DNA of 41,321 nucleotides from Actinomycetes bacterium (lineage in GTDB: Bacteria; Actinomycetota; Acidimicrobiia; Acidimicrobiales; Acidimicrobiaceae): NCBI GenBank assembly GCA_021784675.1, contig JAJYHR010000186.1:1-41321 (forward strand), written 5' to 3'. Position 1 is the stretch's first letter. Each line of letters opens with the position of its first letter. This document shows positions 1-7,957 of this stretch, one piece after another. The position numbers and the translations under genes are program-made. Under the pieces are notes generated by a model. The model had not been told where the DNA came from. It did not search any database and was given only the letters and a program-made list of their open reading frames with translations.

Positions 1-1
1 G

Positions 2-1981
2 GTCGCTGTAATCGGAGCTTCGGAACGCCATGTCGCCGTGATCGAAACGGTAACCGCAAGTGACACGCCAACCTGGTTCGTAAATCCGAACCGCGACTCG
101 GTTCTCGGAAAGCGCTGCTACCCTGACACGGCGTCGCTGCCAGAGCGACCTGATGCGGCCATCATCGTCGTCGGATCGCCATACATCGAGCCCGCAGCCA
201 ACGAGGCACTTACCACCGGAGTACCCGCCCTGGTCATCCCTGGCCTCGGGACCGAGGCCGGAGGTAAAGCCAGAGAACTTGCCGTGCGGATCGCTACTAT
301 GGCCGACACCGTTGGCAGTGCCCTGCTCGGAGTCAACTGTATGGGATATGCCCAACCCGAAGATACCAGCTTGTGGCTGGGAACTATCCCAACCCAATTT
401 CTCCGGGGGCACGTCTCGATCATCAGCCAGTCCGGATCCATCGCCGAATCGCTGGTGACGACCGGGCCACGCATCGGGTTCCGTACCGTGATCTCCTCTG
501 GGAGCGAATCCAATCGCGACTCCGCTGACTTCCTCGCTTATCTCGCCGCCGATGAGCAGACCAGAGCGATCGGAATATTCCTTGAGACCGTTCGCCGGCC
601 GGCCGCCTTCTCGGAGGCGCTGCACCGATGCCGCGAGACTGGAAAGCCGGTCGTGTGCCTAAAGGTGGGCCGGTCCGCGGTCGCGTCTCAGGTGGCGCTT
701 ACCCATACCGGTGCAATGGTCGGATCAAGCGAGACGTTCTCTGCATACCTGCGCGCCCACGGCGCCATCGAGGTCCAAGACATTCCCGAGATGGTTGAGA
801 CGTTGGAAGTGCTCGGGCATCCCCAATGGCCGCAGGGGCCGCACGTCGGCGCCGTCTCCGAGTCGGGAGGTGAGGCTGGACTTCTCGCAGATCTGGCCGA
901 AGAGGCCGGACTCTGCCTACCGCCCCTCCCGGAAACCTTCCGGCAAGCACTGGCCAGCGAGTTCCCGAACTTCCTGAACCCTCAAAATCCAGTAGATGCC
1001 TGGGCCGTAGGTGAGGTAAACGCGGTCTATTCGCAATGCTTCAAGATCATGCGAGATACCTCTCTATACGACACCATCATCGCTCAGGTGGATCTCACGC
1101 GCTACCGCAGCGATCATGACAACGAGTGGTGCAGTCAGATTGTCAGGGCACTCGCCGCAGCGACCCAGGACTCTGGGATCGTGCCAGCTGTGATATCGAC
1201 CAATACGGTGGAGCCACCGGATGCGCTGGTCCAGATTGCCAGCGATGCCGACATAGCGCTGCTGCGCGGAACTGGAAACGCTACCCGCGCAATAGCTCAT
1301 GTCGCCAGATGGAATACCGTGAGAAAACACCTGTCACGCCCCCGTCCAACGAACCCGGTCGCTCCGCGACTGCGCCCTGGAGTCCTATCCGAATTCGAGT
1401 CGGCCAGCCTGCTCGCCGCGTATGGAATCCCCTTCGCTCCATTCCGACTAGCTGTCTCACCCTCCGAGGCTGGGGACGCTGCAGAGGAACTCGGCTTCCC
1501 TGTAGTTGTCAAGATCGACGGTCTCGCCCATAAGAGCGCGTACCACGGTGTGGCTCTCGACCTAACCTCACGCAAAGCTGTGGAGCAGGAGGCCGAGAGG
1601 ATGGGGGGTCGCGTCCTCGTCGCCCTACAGGTCCCTGCGGGTTTGGAAGTCATCTGCGGGATGCAGCGAGATCCAGGCTTTGGTCCAGTAATCGCCATCG
1701 GTCTCGGTGGAGTCGCAGCCGAGGCCTTCGGCGTGTCAGCGGCTTCGCTTGCACCACTTGACTCAGAAGAGGCGAACCGGCTCGCGAGCTCCATGACACG
1801 CCACCGAGCAGGATTTCCCCCCGCGCTGGCAAGGCTGCTGGCCGATATCCTCGAGGCCATGTCATCTGCGACCATGGAGCACCCCGAGATTTCTTCGATC
1901 GATATCAACCCCGTAGTCCTGTCAGGCAAGGGCGCAATCGCGGTGGACGCGCTCATAGCCGTGGAAGCCTACGCCGGCTGA
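2..1981 (+). CDS. ADP-forming acyl-CoA synthetase (acetate--CoA ligase-like), 5' end outside window
   Basis: Single-chain NDP-forming acyl-CoA synthetase, which makes an acyl-CoA from an organic acid, CoA and ATP with ADP + Pi released. The track starts at a GTG at 38, but the frame is open to the window edge and reads VAVIGASERH just before it. That is the CoA-binding Rossmann motif near the N-terminus of this family, so only some 10-20 residues should be missing. Order seen: CoA-binding domain, succinyl-CoA-ligase-like domain with the phospho-histidine context LTHTGA (about residue 230), and a C-terminal ATP-grasp domain from about residue 450 (HKSAYHGVAL; SSIDINPVV near the end). The substrate cannot be read from sequence; the enoyl-CoA hydratase 36 bp downstream suggests an unsaturated or aromatic-side-chain acid. 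Codons look less GC-rich than in the core genes further right, fitting an accessory block. Confidence 0.88.
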   Translation, partial: VAVIGASERHVAVIETVTASDTPTWFVNPNRDSVLGKRCYPDTASLPERPDAAIIVVGSPYIEPAANEALTTGVPALVIPGLGTEAGGKARELAVRIATMADTVGSALLGVNCMGYAQPEDTSLWLGTIPTQFLRGHVSIISQSGSIAESLVTTGPRIGFRTVISSGSESNRDSADFLAYLAADEQTRAIGIFLETVRRPAAFSEALHRCRETGKPVVCLKVGRSAVASQVALTHTGAMVGSSETFSAYLRAHGAIEVQDIPEMVETLEVLGHPQWPQGPHVGAVSESGGEAGLLADLAEEAGLCLPPLPETFRQALASEFPNFLNPQNPVDAWAVGEVNAVYSQCFKIMRDTSLYDTIIAQVDLTRYRSDHDNEWCSQIVRALAAATQDSGIVPAVISTNTVEPPDALVQIASDADIALLRGTGNATRAIAHVARWNTVRKHLSRPRPTNPVAPRLRPGVLSEFESASLLAAYGIPFAPFRLAVSPSEAGDAAEELGFPVVVKIDGLAHKSAYHGVALDLTSRKAVEQEAERMGGRVLVALQVPAGLEVICGMQRDPGFGPVIAIGLGGVAAEAFGVSAASLAPLDSEEANRLASSMTRHRAGFPPALARLLADILEAMSSATMEHPEISSIDINPVVLSGKGAIAVDALIAVEAYAG

Positions 1982-2017
1982 GGACCCGCTAGCAGAGACC
2001 AGCAAGGAGGTGTTCCT

Positions 2018-2827
2018 GTGGCAATACTCGATGTCGACCATCGAGGCCCGGTGGCGTGGGTGACATTGAACCGCCCAGAAAAGCTGAACGCGATCAACGA
2101 CGAACTCGTCGACAAGCTCCTGGAGACTCTCGACATCCTGGCGCGCGACGATGACCTTCTGGCAATGGTGGTGACCGGATCGGGTCAGGCTTTCTCAGCC
2201 GGCTTCGATCTAGCTGAGGACCCTGGCGAGCACAATGCTGATTCTGACGGCTGGCACAGGATACTGCGCCGAGACGTCGCCGTCACTATGGCCCTCTGGG
2301 AGTTCCCACTCCCAACCATCGCCGCAGTCAAAGGCTGGTGCCTTGCAGGCGGATGTGAACTCGCCATGGCTTGCGACATCGTTGTCGCCAGCGAAGACGC
2401 ACGCTTTGGCGAACCCGAAATCCGCTATGGGTCCGGTCCAACCACCCTTCTCATGCCGTTCATCCTGGGACAGAAGAAAACCAACGAACTCCTATACACC
2501 GGCGACACCGTGAACGCGACCGATGCAGAGAGGCTTGGACTGATAAACCGAGTCGTACCTCTTAGCGAGCTCGAGAGATCCGTTACCGAACTCGCATCCC
2601 GCATTGCCCTGACCCCGTCGAAGGTGTTGCGACTTACCAAACTTGCCATCAAACGTGCCTACGAGGCCAAGGGATTGCGCGAGGCCGTGAATGCGAACCT
2701 CGACCTCTCAGCAATACTCAACTCTGCTGCAGTCCCCGAGCGAGAGGCGTTCACCGAGATCGTACGGACCAAGGGATTGCGAGAGGCCTTGGCCTGGCGC
2801 GACGGGCGCTACGGTAGCCCGCTTTAG
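2018..2827 (+). CDS. Enoyl-CoA hydratase/isomerase (crotonase family)
   Basis: A 269-residue crotonase-fold protein, normal length for the family. GTG start at 2018 is preceded by a strong ribosome-binding site (aaggaggtg, 6-7 bases away). Oxyanion-hole segments are visible: SAGFDLA early, and AGGCELAMACD in the middle, where the Glu matches the first catalytic glutamate of hydratases. FGEPEI supplies the position of the second catalytic glutamate, so hydratase activity is plausible. It probably acts on the CoA thioester made by the upstream acyl-CoA synthetase, with which it forms a two-gene unit. The exact substrate is unknown; family members also include isomerases, dehalogenases and hydroxycinnamoyl-CoA hydratase-lyases. 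Confidence 0.88.
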   Translation: MAILDVDHRGPVAWVTLNRPEKLNAINDELVDKLLETLDILARDDDLLAMVVTGSGQAFSAGFDLAEDPGEHNADSDGWHRILRRDVAVTMALWEFPLPTIAAVKGWCLAGGCELAMACDIVVASEDARFGEPEIRYGSGPTTLLMPFILGQKKTNELLYTGDTVNATDAERLGLINRVVPLSELERSVTELASRIALTPSKVLRLTKLAIKRAYEAKGLREAVNANLDLSAILNSAAVPEREAFTEIVRTKGLREALAWRDGRYGSPL

Positions 2828-3171
2828 TGGCTGGCGCGAGTATGGCTCTATTCACGCTCCCTCAAGGCCAACTTGGCGCCAGCGAACTCCAACTCCCAAG
2901 GGATGACGAGGATCGCGGACTTTCCCATCCTCGATCACCGTAAATAGGCGCGAATGAGCTGCGCTCCGGGCTGCAAGGCGGCACTCAGAAGACCGACGCT
3001 GAAGCCCGAGATTCCGCGAATTAGTGGCGCGCCACTCCCTCCAGGCGGTGTCGCGGGTCGCTCCGGAACGCCGCCTTCGGACATTGCCCAGGGCAACGGC
3101 GAGAACGAGGTTGCCCAGATTGAGTGAACACCTTTAAGCCGGGCCAAAGTTGTCCGGGAAAGGAAGTCCAT
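2828..3171. other. Non-coding stretch before an IS3 remnant
   Basis: No convincing gene on either strand. The minus-strand ORF at 2935-3171 has no recognisable domain. The segment probably consists of decayed mobile-element flank, because an IS3 OrfA remnant begins at 3172. Confidence 0.4.
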
Positions 3172-3470
3172 ATGGAAGCGGCTAGAAGAAGGTTATCTCT
3201 CGAGTCCAGGAGCAACGCCGCACACAGGGTGATCGATTCCGACCGGAACGTGATGGAGGTGGCCAGGGATCTCTCTCCGGTGGAGGCGACCCTCGCGGAG
3301 TGGGTTCGGCGGGGAGAGGCGCCAGCCGGCAGCTGCCGCCAGCACCAGCGAGGCGCCGCTCGCCGCAGCGGCGCAGGTGGGCTGGCAAGGCTATCCTCGC
3401 TGGCTCCGGGAGAACATACAGAGGCTGCGCAGCGAGCACGCCCCCAAAGACCCAGCCGGATGCCATCTCT
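3172..3470 (+). pseudogene. IS3-family transposase OrfA remnant
   Basis: From an ATG at 3172 (ribosome-binding site aaaggaag) the frame reads MEAARRRLSLESRSNA followed by VMEVARDLSPVEATLAEWVR. This is the helix-turn-helix pattern of IS3/IS911 OrfA ('...VAEVARDLGV..GTL..WVR'). The similarity then jumps frame: the +2 frame near 3400 gives LRENIQRLRSEH, resembling the leucine-zipper part of OrfA ('LRRENAQLRMER'). OrfA is therefore frameshifted and no OrfB (DDE integrase) follows. The 3' limit is approximate. Confidence 0.6.
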
Positions 3471-3557
3471 CCGGAGAGCAGATCCAGTGCGATCTTTGGT
3501 TCCTGCCGGTCAAGATCTCCCATCCCAAGGCTGAAACGGCATCTTCGCCCCCGGTCC

Positions 3558-3585
3558 TTGCGGATTGCTTCCAGATTGATATACT
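3558..3585 (+). promoter_or_regulatory. Candidate promoter for the class III aminotransferase
   Basis: TTGCGG, a 16-base spacer and TATACT, followed 73 bases later by the ATG at 3659. The -10 matches the sigma70-type consensus in 5 of 6 positions. It lies at the trailing edge of the IS3 remnant, so the promoter may have been brought in or created by the insertion. Confidence 0.4.
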
Positions 3586-3658
3586 AGTTTGAACAGTGAA
3601 TTAAGTTATTGCAAGCCGACTCGCCGGCTGAGCAAATCTATTGAAGGAGAGTGAGCGT

Positions 3659-5038
3659 ATGGCGTCCATCAGGCAGGATGCTCGGGACTTTGGAGATCGG
3701 CTGAACGCCATGATCTTCGAGCAAGAGAAGATCTTTCTTGCCCGACAGCCAAACTCTGCCCGCAATCAAGGCAGGGCGGAAAGGAGCCTCGCCGGGGGTA
3801 CCACTTCAAGCTGGCAAATTCACCGACCCCAGGCGATCTGGATCAGCCATGGAGTTGGATCCAAGGTCTACGACGTGGACGGGAACGAGTATGTCGACAT
3901 GCACGGGGGCTACGGAGCGATGCTGGTCGGTCATGCTCATCCCCTTGTTGCAGGCGCGATTGCCGAGCGCGCCTTTCGGGGCACTCACTTCGCGCAACCG
4001 ACCGAAGACGCTGTCACCGTCGCGGAAAATCTCGCTTCGCGGTTTGGCCTGCCCCAATGGCGCTTTGAGAACTCAGGAACCGAAGCTACCATGGACGCGA
4101 TCCATCTGATGCGAGCCTATACAGGCCGGGATCTCATCATCAAGGTCGAAGGATCCTATCATGGTCACCACGATTCCGTCCAGGTCTCCGTCTACCAGGA
4201 ACCACCCGATATCGGACCCGCCGATGCGCCGGCTAGCGTCGCGGCGTCATCCGGCATCCCGCAGGCGATCGTTGCGCTCACAAAAATCGTACCCTTCAAC
4301 GATCTAGCCGCGCTTGAACGGCTGCTCGAAGCCAATTCAGACTCCATCGCCGGAATGATCATCGAACCAGTGATGATGAACCTGGGGATCATCCCTCCCG
4401 ACCAAGGCTATCTCGAGGGCGTCCGAACCCTGACCCGGGAACACGGCGTCCTGCTGGCCTTCGACGAGGTCAAGACTGGTCTAACGACCGGCTACGGCGG
4501 CATCACCAAGCTCTACGGCATTGAGCCCGACATCGTATGTCTTGCCAAATCGCTTGGAGGGGGTGTCCCCTGCGGAGCAATCGGCGGGACTCATGAGCTT
4601 ATGGACTTTATCGCCAGTGGCGGTTACGAGCAGGTCGGGACCTTCAACGGCAACCCACTCACCATGGCTGCAGCCCGGGCCGTGCTAACTCAAGTCCTCG
4701 ATGAAACCGCCTATAACCGTATCGAGCAGTTGAGAAAGCTGCTTGCAACTGGAGCGGAGGCCATCATCAGGGAATTCGAGCTGCCAGCATATGTACGCAC
4801 GATCGGAGCCAAGGGAGCAATCATCTTCTCGCCTACCCCACTTCGGAACTACCGGGATTTCCTGGCAGTTGACAACCGGTTCAGCCATGCGCACTGGCTA
4901 TTCCAGCACAACGGCGGAGTCTTCTTGCCTCCGTGGGGAAAGGCAGAGCAGTGGACCGTGTCGGTCCAGCACACCGTCGAGGACGCCGAACGCTTCCTTG
5001 CAAACTTCCGGGAGTTTGCCACGGCCCTCGTTGCCTAG
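3659..5038 (+). CDS. Class III aminotransferase, glutamate-1-semialdehyde-aminomutase-like
   Basis: PLP-dependent fold-type I enzyme of 459 residues. The track starts at a TTG (3641), but those bases form the Shine-Dalgarno sequence (gaaggaga) of the ATG at 3659, which I take as the start. Features seen: FENSGTEAT (PLP phosphate binding), a HGHHDS segment typical of the GSA-aminomutase branch, FDEVKTG (PLP-ring aspartate) and CLAKSLGGG with the Schiff-base lysine at about residue 296, then FNGNP. It is probably not HemL itself: it stands among catabolic genes and IS debris with no haem genes nearby. A catabolic omega-amino-acid or amine transaminase is more likely. The FAD oxidase 720 bp downstream could act on related amines. 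Substrate unresolved. Confidence 0.85.
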   Translation: MASIRQDARDFGDRLNAMIFEQEKIFLARQPNSARNQGRAERSLAGGTTSSWQIHRPQAIWISHGVGSKVYDVDGNEYVDMHGGYGAMLVGHAHPLVAGAIAERAFRGTHFAQPTEDAVTVAENLASRFGLPQWRFENSGTEATMDAIHLMRAYTGRDLIIKVEGSYHGHHDSVQVSVYQEPPDIGPADAPASVAASSGIPQAIVALTKIVPFNDLAALERLLEANSDSIAGMIIEPVMMNLGIIPPDQGYLEGVRTLTREHGVLLAFDEVKTGLTTGYGGITKLYGIEPDIVCLAKSLGGGVPCGAIGGTHELMDFIASGGYEQVGTFNGNPLTMAAARAVLTQVLDETAYNRIEQLRKLLATGAEAIIREFELPAYVRTIGAKGAIIFSPTPLRNYRDFLAVDNRFSHAHWLFQHNGGVFLPPWGKAEQWTVSVQHTVEDAERFLANFREFATALVA

Positions 5039-5300
5039 GCGGCAAACCAAGGGCGGTTGCCCAATTCTCGCACAGTACGGAAATCACGTGGCGGTACTGC
5101 CAAGCCGTAGGAGCAATCAGTCGGAAGGGGTGCCACACCATGACCGGAACAGCTAGGCCCAAGTTTCGCTTCATATTCCCACCGATCTTCCCGCTGAACA
5201 GCGTCAGTGGCTTTATCGGAGCAGTTTGGTGTAGCCAAGGGAGCGGTTTTGCGGCCGCGACTGGTCAGCGAGAATAGCGCTTCGACCGGGCAATCGTGTG

Positions 5301-5470
5301 CCGTGCATATCGCGCGCGTTCTACGCAAGGATCGAACGAAGGGCGGCGACAGCCGCGAGTCGGTCCCCCGCCTTCGGCGCCGGAGCTATCGCGAGGGCAA
5401 GAAGATCCGCCGCGAGACCCTCGGGAACGTCTCGGCACCTCCCGTCGCCGCGCTCCTACTCCCTGCCCAG
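5301..5470 (+). pseudogene. IS1634/IS4-superfamily transposase N-terminal remnant
   Basis: In the frame of ORF 5207-5674 the protein reads HIARVLRKDRTKGG followed by RRSYREGKKIRRETLGNVS. This is the characteristic N-terminus of IS1634-type transposases (pattern 'R..R......LV.SYREGGKVR.RTLANLS.LP'). After APPVAALL the similarity stops and no DDE catalytic core follows. Limits are approximate. Confidence 0.55.
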
Positions 5471-5669
5471 CGCGCGCCCAAGCAGCATTCATCTGGCCCG
5501 ATTTCCGCTGGTCACCGAAACTGCGCCAGGAGTCCGTCCTCGAGCCGCCGGAGCAGGATCCCCGTGCCCGACCGCAGTGGCGGCCATGCACGAAGATCAG
5601 GATTGCTGTGTGCCACGCCATCACGTGCTGGGAATAATTCGGTATGCCTTGCGCATGAGACGGAATCAG

Positions 5670-5675
5670 TATAGT
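5670..5675 (+). promoter_or_regulatory. Candidate -10 element upstream of the FAD oxidoreductase
   Basis: TATAGT matches the -10 consensus in 5 of 6 positions and lies 83 bases before the GTG at 5758. The -35 is weak: a TTGCGC at 5649 gives a short 15-base spacer. Confidence 0.28.
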
Positions 5676-5757
5676 TTTGGGAGTTGCAAACAGGATTCCG
5701 TAACACACCTCCGGCACTGTTCTTTGAGGGCTTACCGGGAAGCCAAAGGAGGTCTTC

Positions 5758-7122
5758 GTGGTGCACGACCACCGGAAAGGTGCTGCCAGCTTCTGGCTTG
5801 CAGAGCTCGGGGAACCGGTCCTGCGGAGGCCTCTTGCCAGCGATCTACGGGTCGATGTCGCCATAGTTGGCGCTGGCCTTTCCGGTCTCTGGACGGCCCG
5901 CTACCTACTCGAGCGCTCCCCTGAACTGAAGATTGCTGTGCTGGAGCGCGAGTATGCCGGCTTCGGCGCCTCGGGAAGAAACGGCGGATGGGTCTCAGCG
6001 CTGTTCCCGGTGCCCGTCCCCCGGGTCAAGAGCGAATACGGTGCGACCCTTGCAGACTCGCTTGAGCGTGCCCTCGCCAAGACGGTGGACGAGGTGGGGC
6101 GGCAAGTTCACGATCTGGCGATTGAGTGCGATTTCATCAAGGAAGGCACTCTCGTCGTAGCGCGGAATAGGCCCCAGTGGTCGAGGTTGCTGGAGGGGGC
6201 GATGGGCTCTACGGGTTCGACCATCCTCGATGCGTCCGGGACCGCGCGGATCCTGCGGGTACCCGACGCGCTTGGAGCGGTGTACGAACCGAGCTGCGCC
6301 ACGGTGCAGCCAGCCAAGCTGGTCAGGGGACTGGCCGACCGGGTGGAGGAACTCGGGTGCAGGATTTTCGAGAGTACCGAGGTGAGCGCTGTCGACGGAT
6401 CCCGGTTGGTCGCGAATGGGCACACGGTGCTGGCCGACCATGTCGTAGTCGCCGTGGAGTCCTACGGCTCCGAACTCGCGGGCCGCCACCGGTCCGTGCT
6501 TCCCCTGTACTCGATGATGATCGCGACCGCACCGCTAAGCGATGCGCAGTACGAAGCCATCGGGGAACCGCCAACCGGGCTGAGCTTCGCCGACGGCCGC
6601 AACCTGGTGGTCTACGGTCAGGTCACCGCTGGTCGACGGATAGCTTTCGGCGGACGCGGGGCCCCGTACAACTTCGGCTCGCGGATCTCTGATCGGATGG
6701 ATCAGCGCGAAGCGATGCGGCGCAAGCTCGCCAGCGACCTGATAAGCCTTCTGCCTGGCCTCCACGAAGTCAAGGTCGAAGCGTTCTGGGGAGGCACCAT
6801 CGGGATCTCCAGAGACTGGTTCCCGCGGCTGCTGCTTGGCGCCGGGAACCGGCAGGTCGAGGTGCGTGGGTACGCAGGCGACGGGGTAGCCATGACCAAT
6901 CTCATGGGGCGGCTAATCGCGGGCGTGGTAACCGATCCCGATAACCTTCCGGAGTATCTGCCGATCTTGACCCGGCCCGAACGGGAGTGGGAGCCAGAGC
7001 CGCTCCGATATCTGGGTATTAACCTTGGGCTCTTGCTCACCCGCGCGGTGGATCGGTTGGAGCAAGCCGGTAAGCCAGCCTGGCCTCTCGACCGGATGAA
7101 GAGGGTACTTATTGGCAGATAG
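5758..7122 (+). CDS. FAD-dependent amine/amino-acid oxidoreductase (DAO family)
   Basis: 454-residue flavoprotein of the glycine/D-amino-acid oxidase fold. GTG start at 5758 is preceded by aaaggagg at 5-6 bases. The FAD dinucleotide-binding motif VAIVGAGLSGLWTA lies near residues 34-47, followed by the acidic end of the second beta strand (VLERE) and GFGASGRNGGW, the segment that contacts flavin in this family. The C-terminal GYAGDGVAMTNL motif is the usual second FAD-contact site. The N-terminal SFWL extension is typical of the gamma-glutamylputrescine-oxidase-like branch. It probably oxidises an amine or secondary amino acid to imine with H2O2 release. It stands alone between IS1634 and IS256 remnants, and a partnership with the upstream aminotransferase is inference only. 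Confidence 0.85.
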   Translation: MVHDHRKGAASFWLAELGEPVLRRPLASDLRVDVAIVGAGLSGLWTARYLLERSPELKIAVLEREYAGFGASGRNGGWVSALFPVPVPRVKSEYGATLADSLERALAKTVDEVGRQVHDLAIECDFIKEGTLVVARNRPQWSRLLEGAMGSTGSTILDASGTARILRVPDALGAVYEPSCATVQPAKLVRGLADRVEELGCRIFESTEVSAVDGSRLVANGHTVLADHVVVAVESYGSELAGRHRSVLPLYSMMIATAPLSDAQYEAIGEPPTGLSFADGRNLVVYGQVTAGRRIAFGGRGAPYNFGSRISDRMDQREAMRRKLASDLISLLPGLHEVKVEAFWGGTIGISRDWFPRLLLGAGNRQVEVRGYAGDGVAMTNLMGRLIAGVVTDPDNLPEYLPILTRPEREWEPEPLRYLGINLGLLLTRAVDRLEQAGKPAWPLDRMKRVLIGR

Positions 7123-7130
7123 GCCGTCGC

Positions 7131-7166
7131 CGCCTGCTTCACCGAGTTGCTCTTGATCTGCCTGCC
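7131..7166 (-). repeat. Fragment matching the linker of the cytochrome b locus B gene
   Basis: 26 consecutive bases (CCTGCTTCACCGAGTTGCTC + TTGATC) are identical to positions 12367-12392, inside the cytochrome b gene at 11627-12556, with weaker matching on both sides. On the minus strand this copy reads GRQIKSNSVKQ; the gene has GRPIKSNSVKQ. It directly abuts the 3' end of the IS256 remnant, as if that element had once inserted into a third gene copy. Confidence 0.75.
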
Positions 7167-7201
7167 ACTCGAGGAATAGTCAAGACCTGTGGATCGGCAT
7201 G

Positions 7202-7775
7202 TTACGCAACCTGCTGTCCACCTCCTGACTCGTCGGGACGTTCGATGAGCTTGCCGTTGTCGAAGTTCACGCCGGGCGCCGACGAGAGCGACGAGATGAG
7301 GCGCGTTGAGCGCCCGCCACCGTGCCTGTGCGGACTCGATGAGCTTGGAGGTCATCGCTACGCCGGCTGCCCGTGAGCCGGGTCATTGGTGACCCGTTGC
7401 CGGAGTCGCCCGGTCGCAAAGGTCGATTCGATCGGGCTCATGGTCCTCAAGTGCACCCAGTGTTCATCGGAGTTGTTGAAGAACTCGAGGAGCACGTCAA
7501 GGTCTTCAGTGATCTTGGCGGCGGCCTTGGGCCACTTCGGCCCGTACTCAGTCGTAAAGGCCCGGGCGGCAGCCTCGGCGTGCTCGCGGTCTTCTGAGTT
7601 CCAGATCACGGCCCAGAACCCAAGTGCCCCATCACCGATGGCGAACACGGGCGCGGCCACGCCGCGCCGCTTGCAGGTGCGCAGGAGATCGCCCCAGGAC
7701 TCGGCGTGCTCCCGGTGTCCGTCGTCGAGGGCGATCAACTCCTTGGAGCCGTCGGCACGCGCCATCATCAGGGAT
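7202..7775 (-). pseudogene. IS256-family (mutator) transposase, C-terminal part with internal deletion and frameshift
   Basis: On the minus strand ADGSKELIALDDGHREHAES and RRGVAAPVFAIGDGALGFW match the central catalytic region of IS256 transposases. About 40 residues normally following (the cysteine-tryptophan-histidine region) are missing, and the frame continues directly into WNSEDREHAEAAARAF. HWVHLRTMSPIESTFATGRL is followed by a frameshift. The end continues in another frame as KLIESAQARWRALNAPHLVALV and finally GVNFDNGKLIERPDE to a stop at 7202. Both the deletion and the missing N-terminus mean it cannot be active. The element's 3' non-coding end seems to run to about 7168. Confidence 0.88.
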
Positions 7776-7903
7776 CCAGCTCGGCAGATCGACGTACAAG
7801 CCCGGGTAGTCAATCCCGGCCTGCGGCGAGCGCTCCGCCACGCCGACAACCTAAAGCACTCTGATGGAGAGCCCTGGGCCGGAAATCTCGCGCCATGCGC
7901 CAT

Positions 7904-7940
7904 GAGGCCGCCCGCGCGGACAACCCGCGCGGGCGGCCTC
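7904..7940. terminator. Perfect 16-bp hairpin downstream of cytochrome locus A
   Basis: GAGGCCGCCCGCGCGG and its exact inverted copy are separated by ACAAC, 18 bp past the stop codon of the minus-strand cytochrome b gene. There is no U-run, which is common for actinobacterial terminators, and the hairpin is symmetrical so it could act on both strands. Confidence 0.65.
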
Positions 7941-7957
7941 TGCGCATCAACAAACTT

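Larger units (their letters stand above)
5039..5757. other. Intergenic region holding an IS1634-type transposase fragment
   Basis: 720 bp without an intact gene. The only recognisable content is the transposase N-terminal fragment annotated at 5301-5470 and a candidate promoter near 5670. The overlapping ORFs on both strands (5207-5924) do not resemble proteins outside that fragment. Confidence 0.5.
7123..7957. other. Gene-free interval with cytochrome b fragment, IS256 remnant and hairpin
   Basis: 835 bp between the FAD oxidase and cytochrome locus A. It holds, in order, a diverged fragment of a cytochrome b-type gene, the 3' part of an IS256 transposase on the minus strand, about 130 bp of unrecognised sequence and a 16-bp-stem hairpin, each listed separately. 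Confidence 0.6.
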
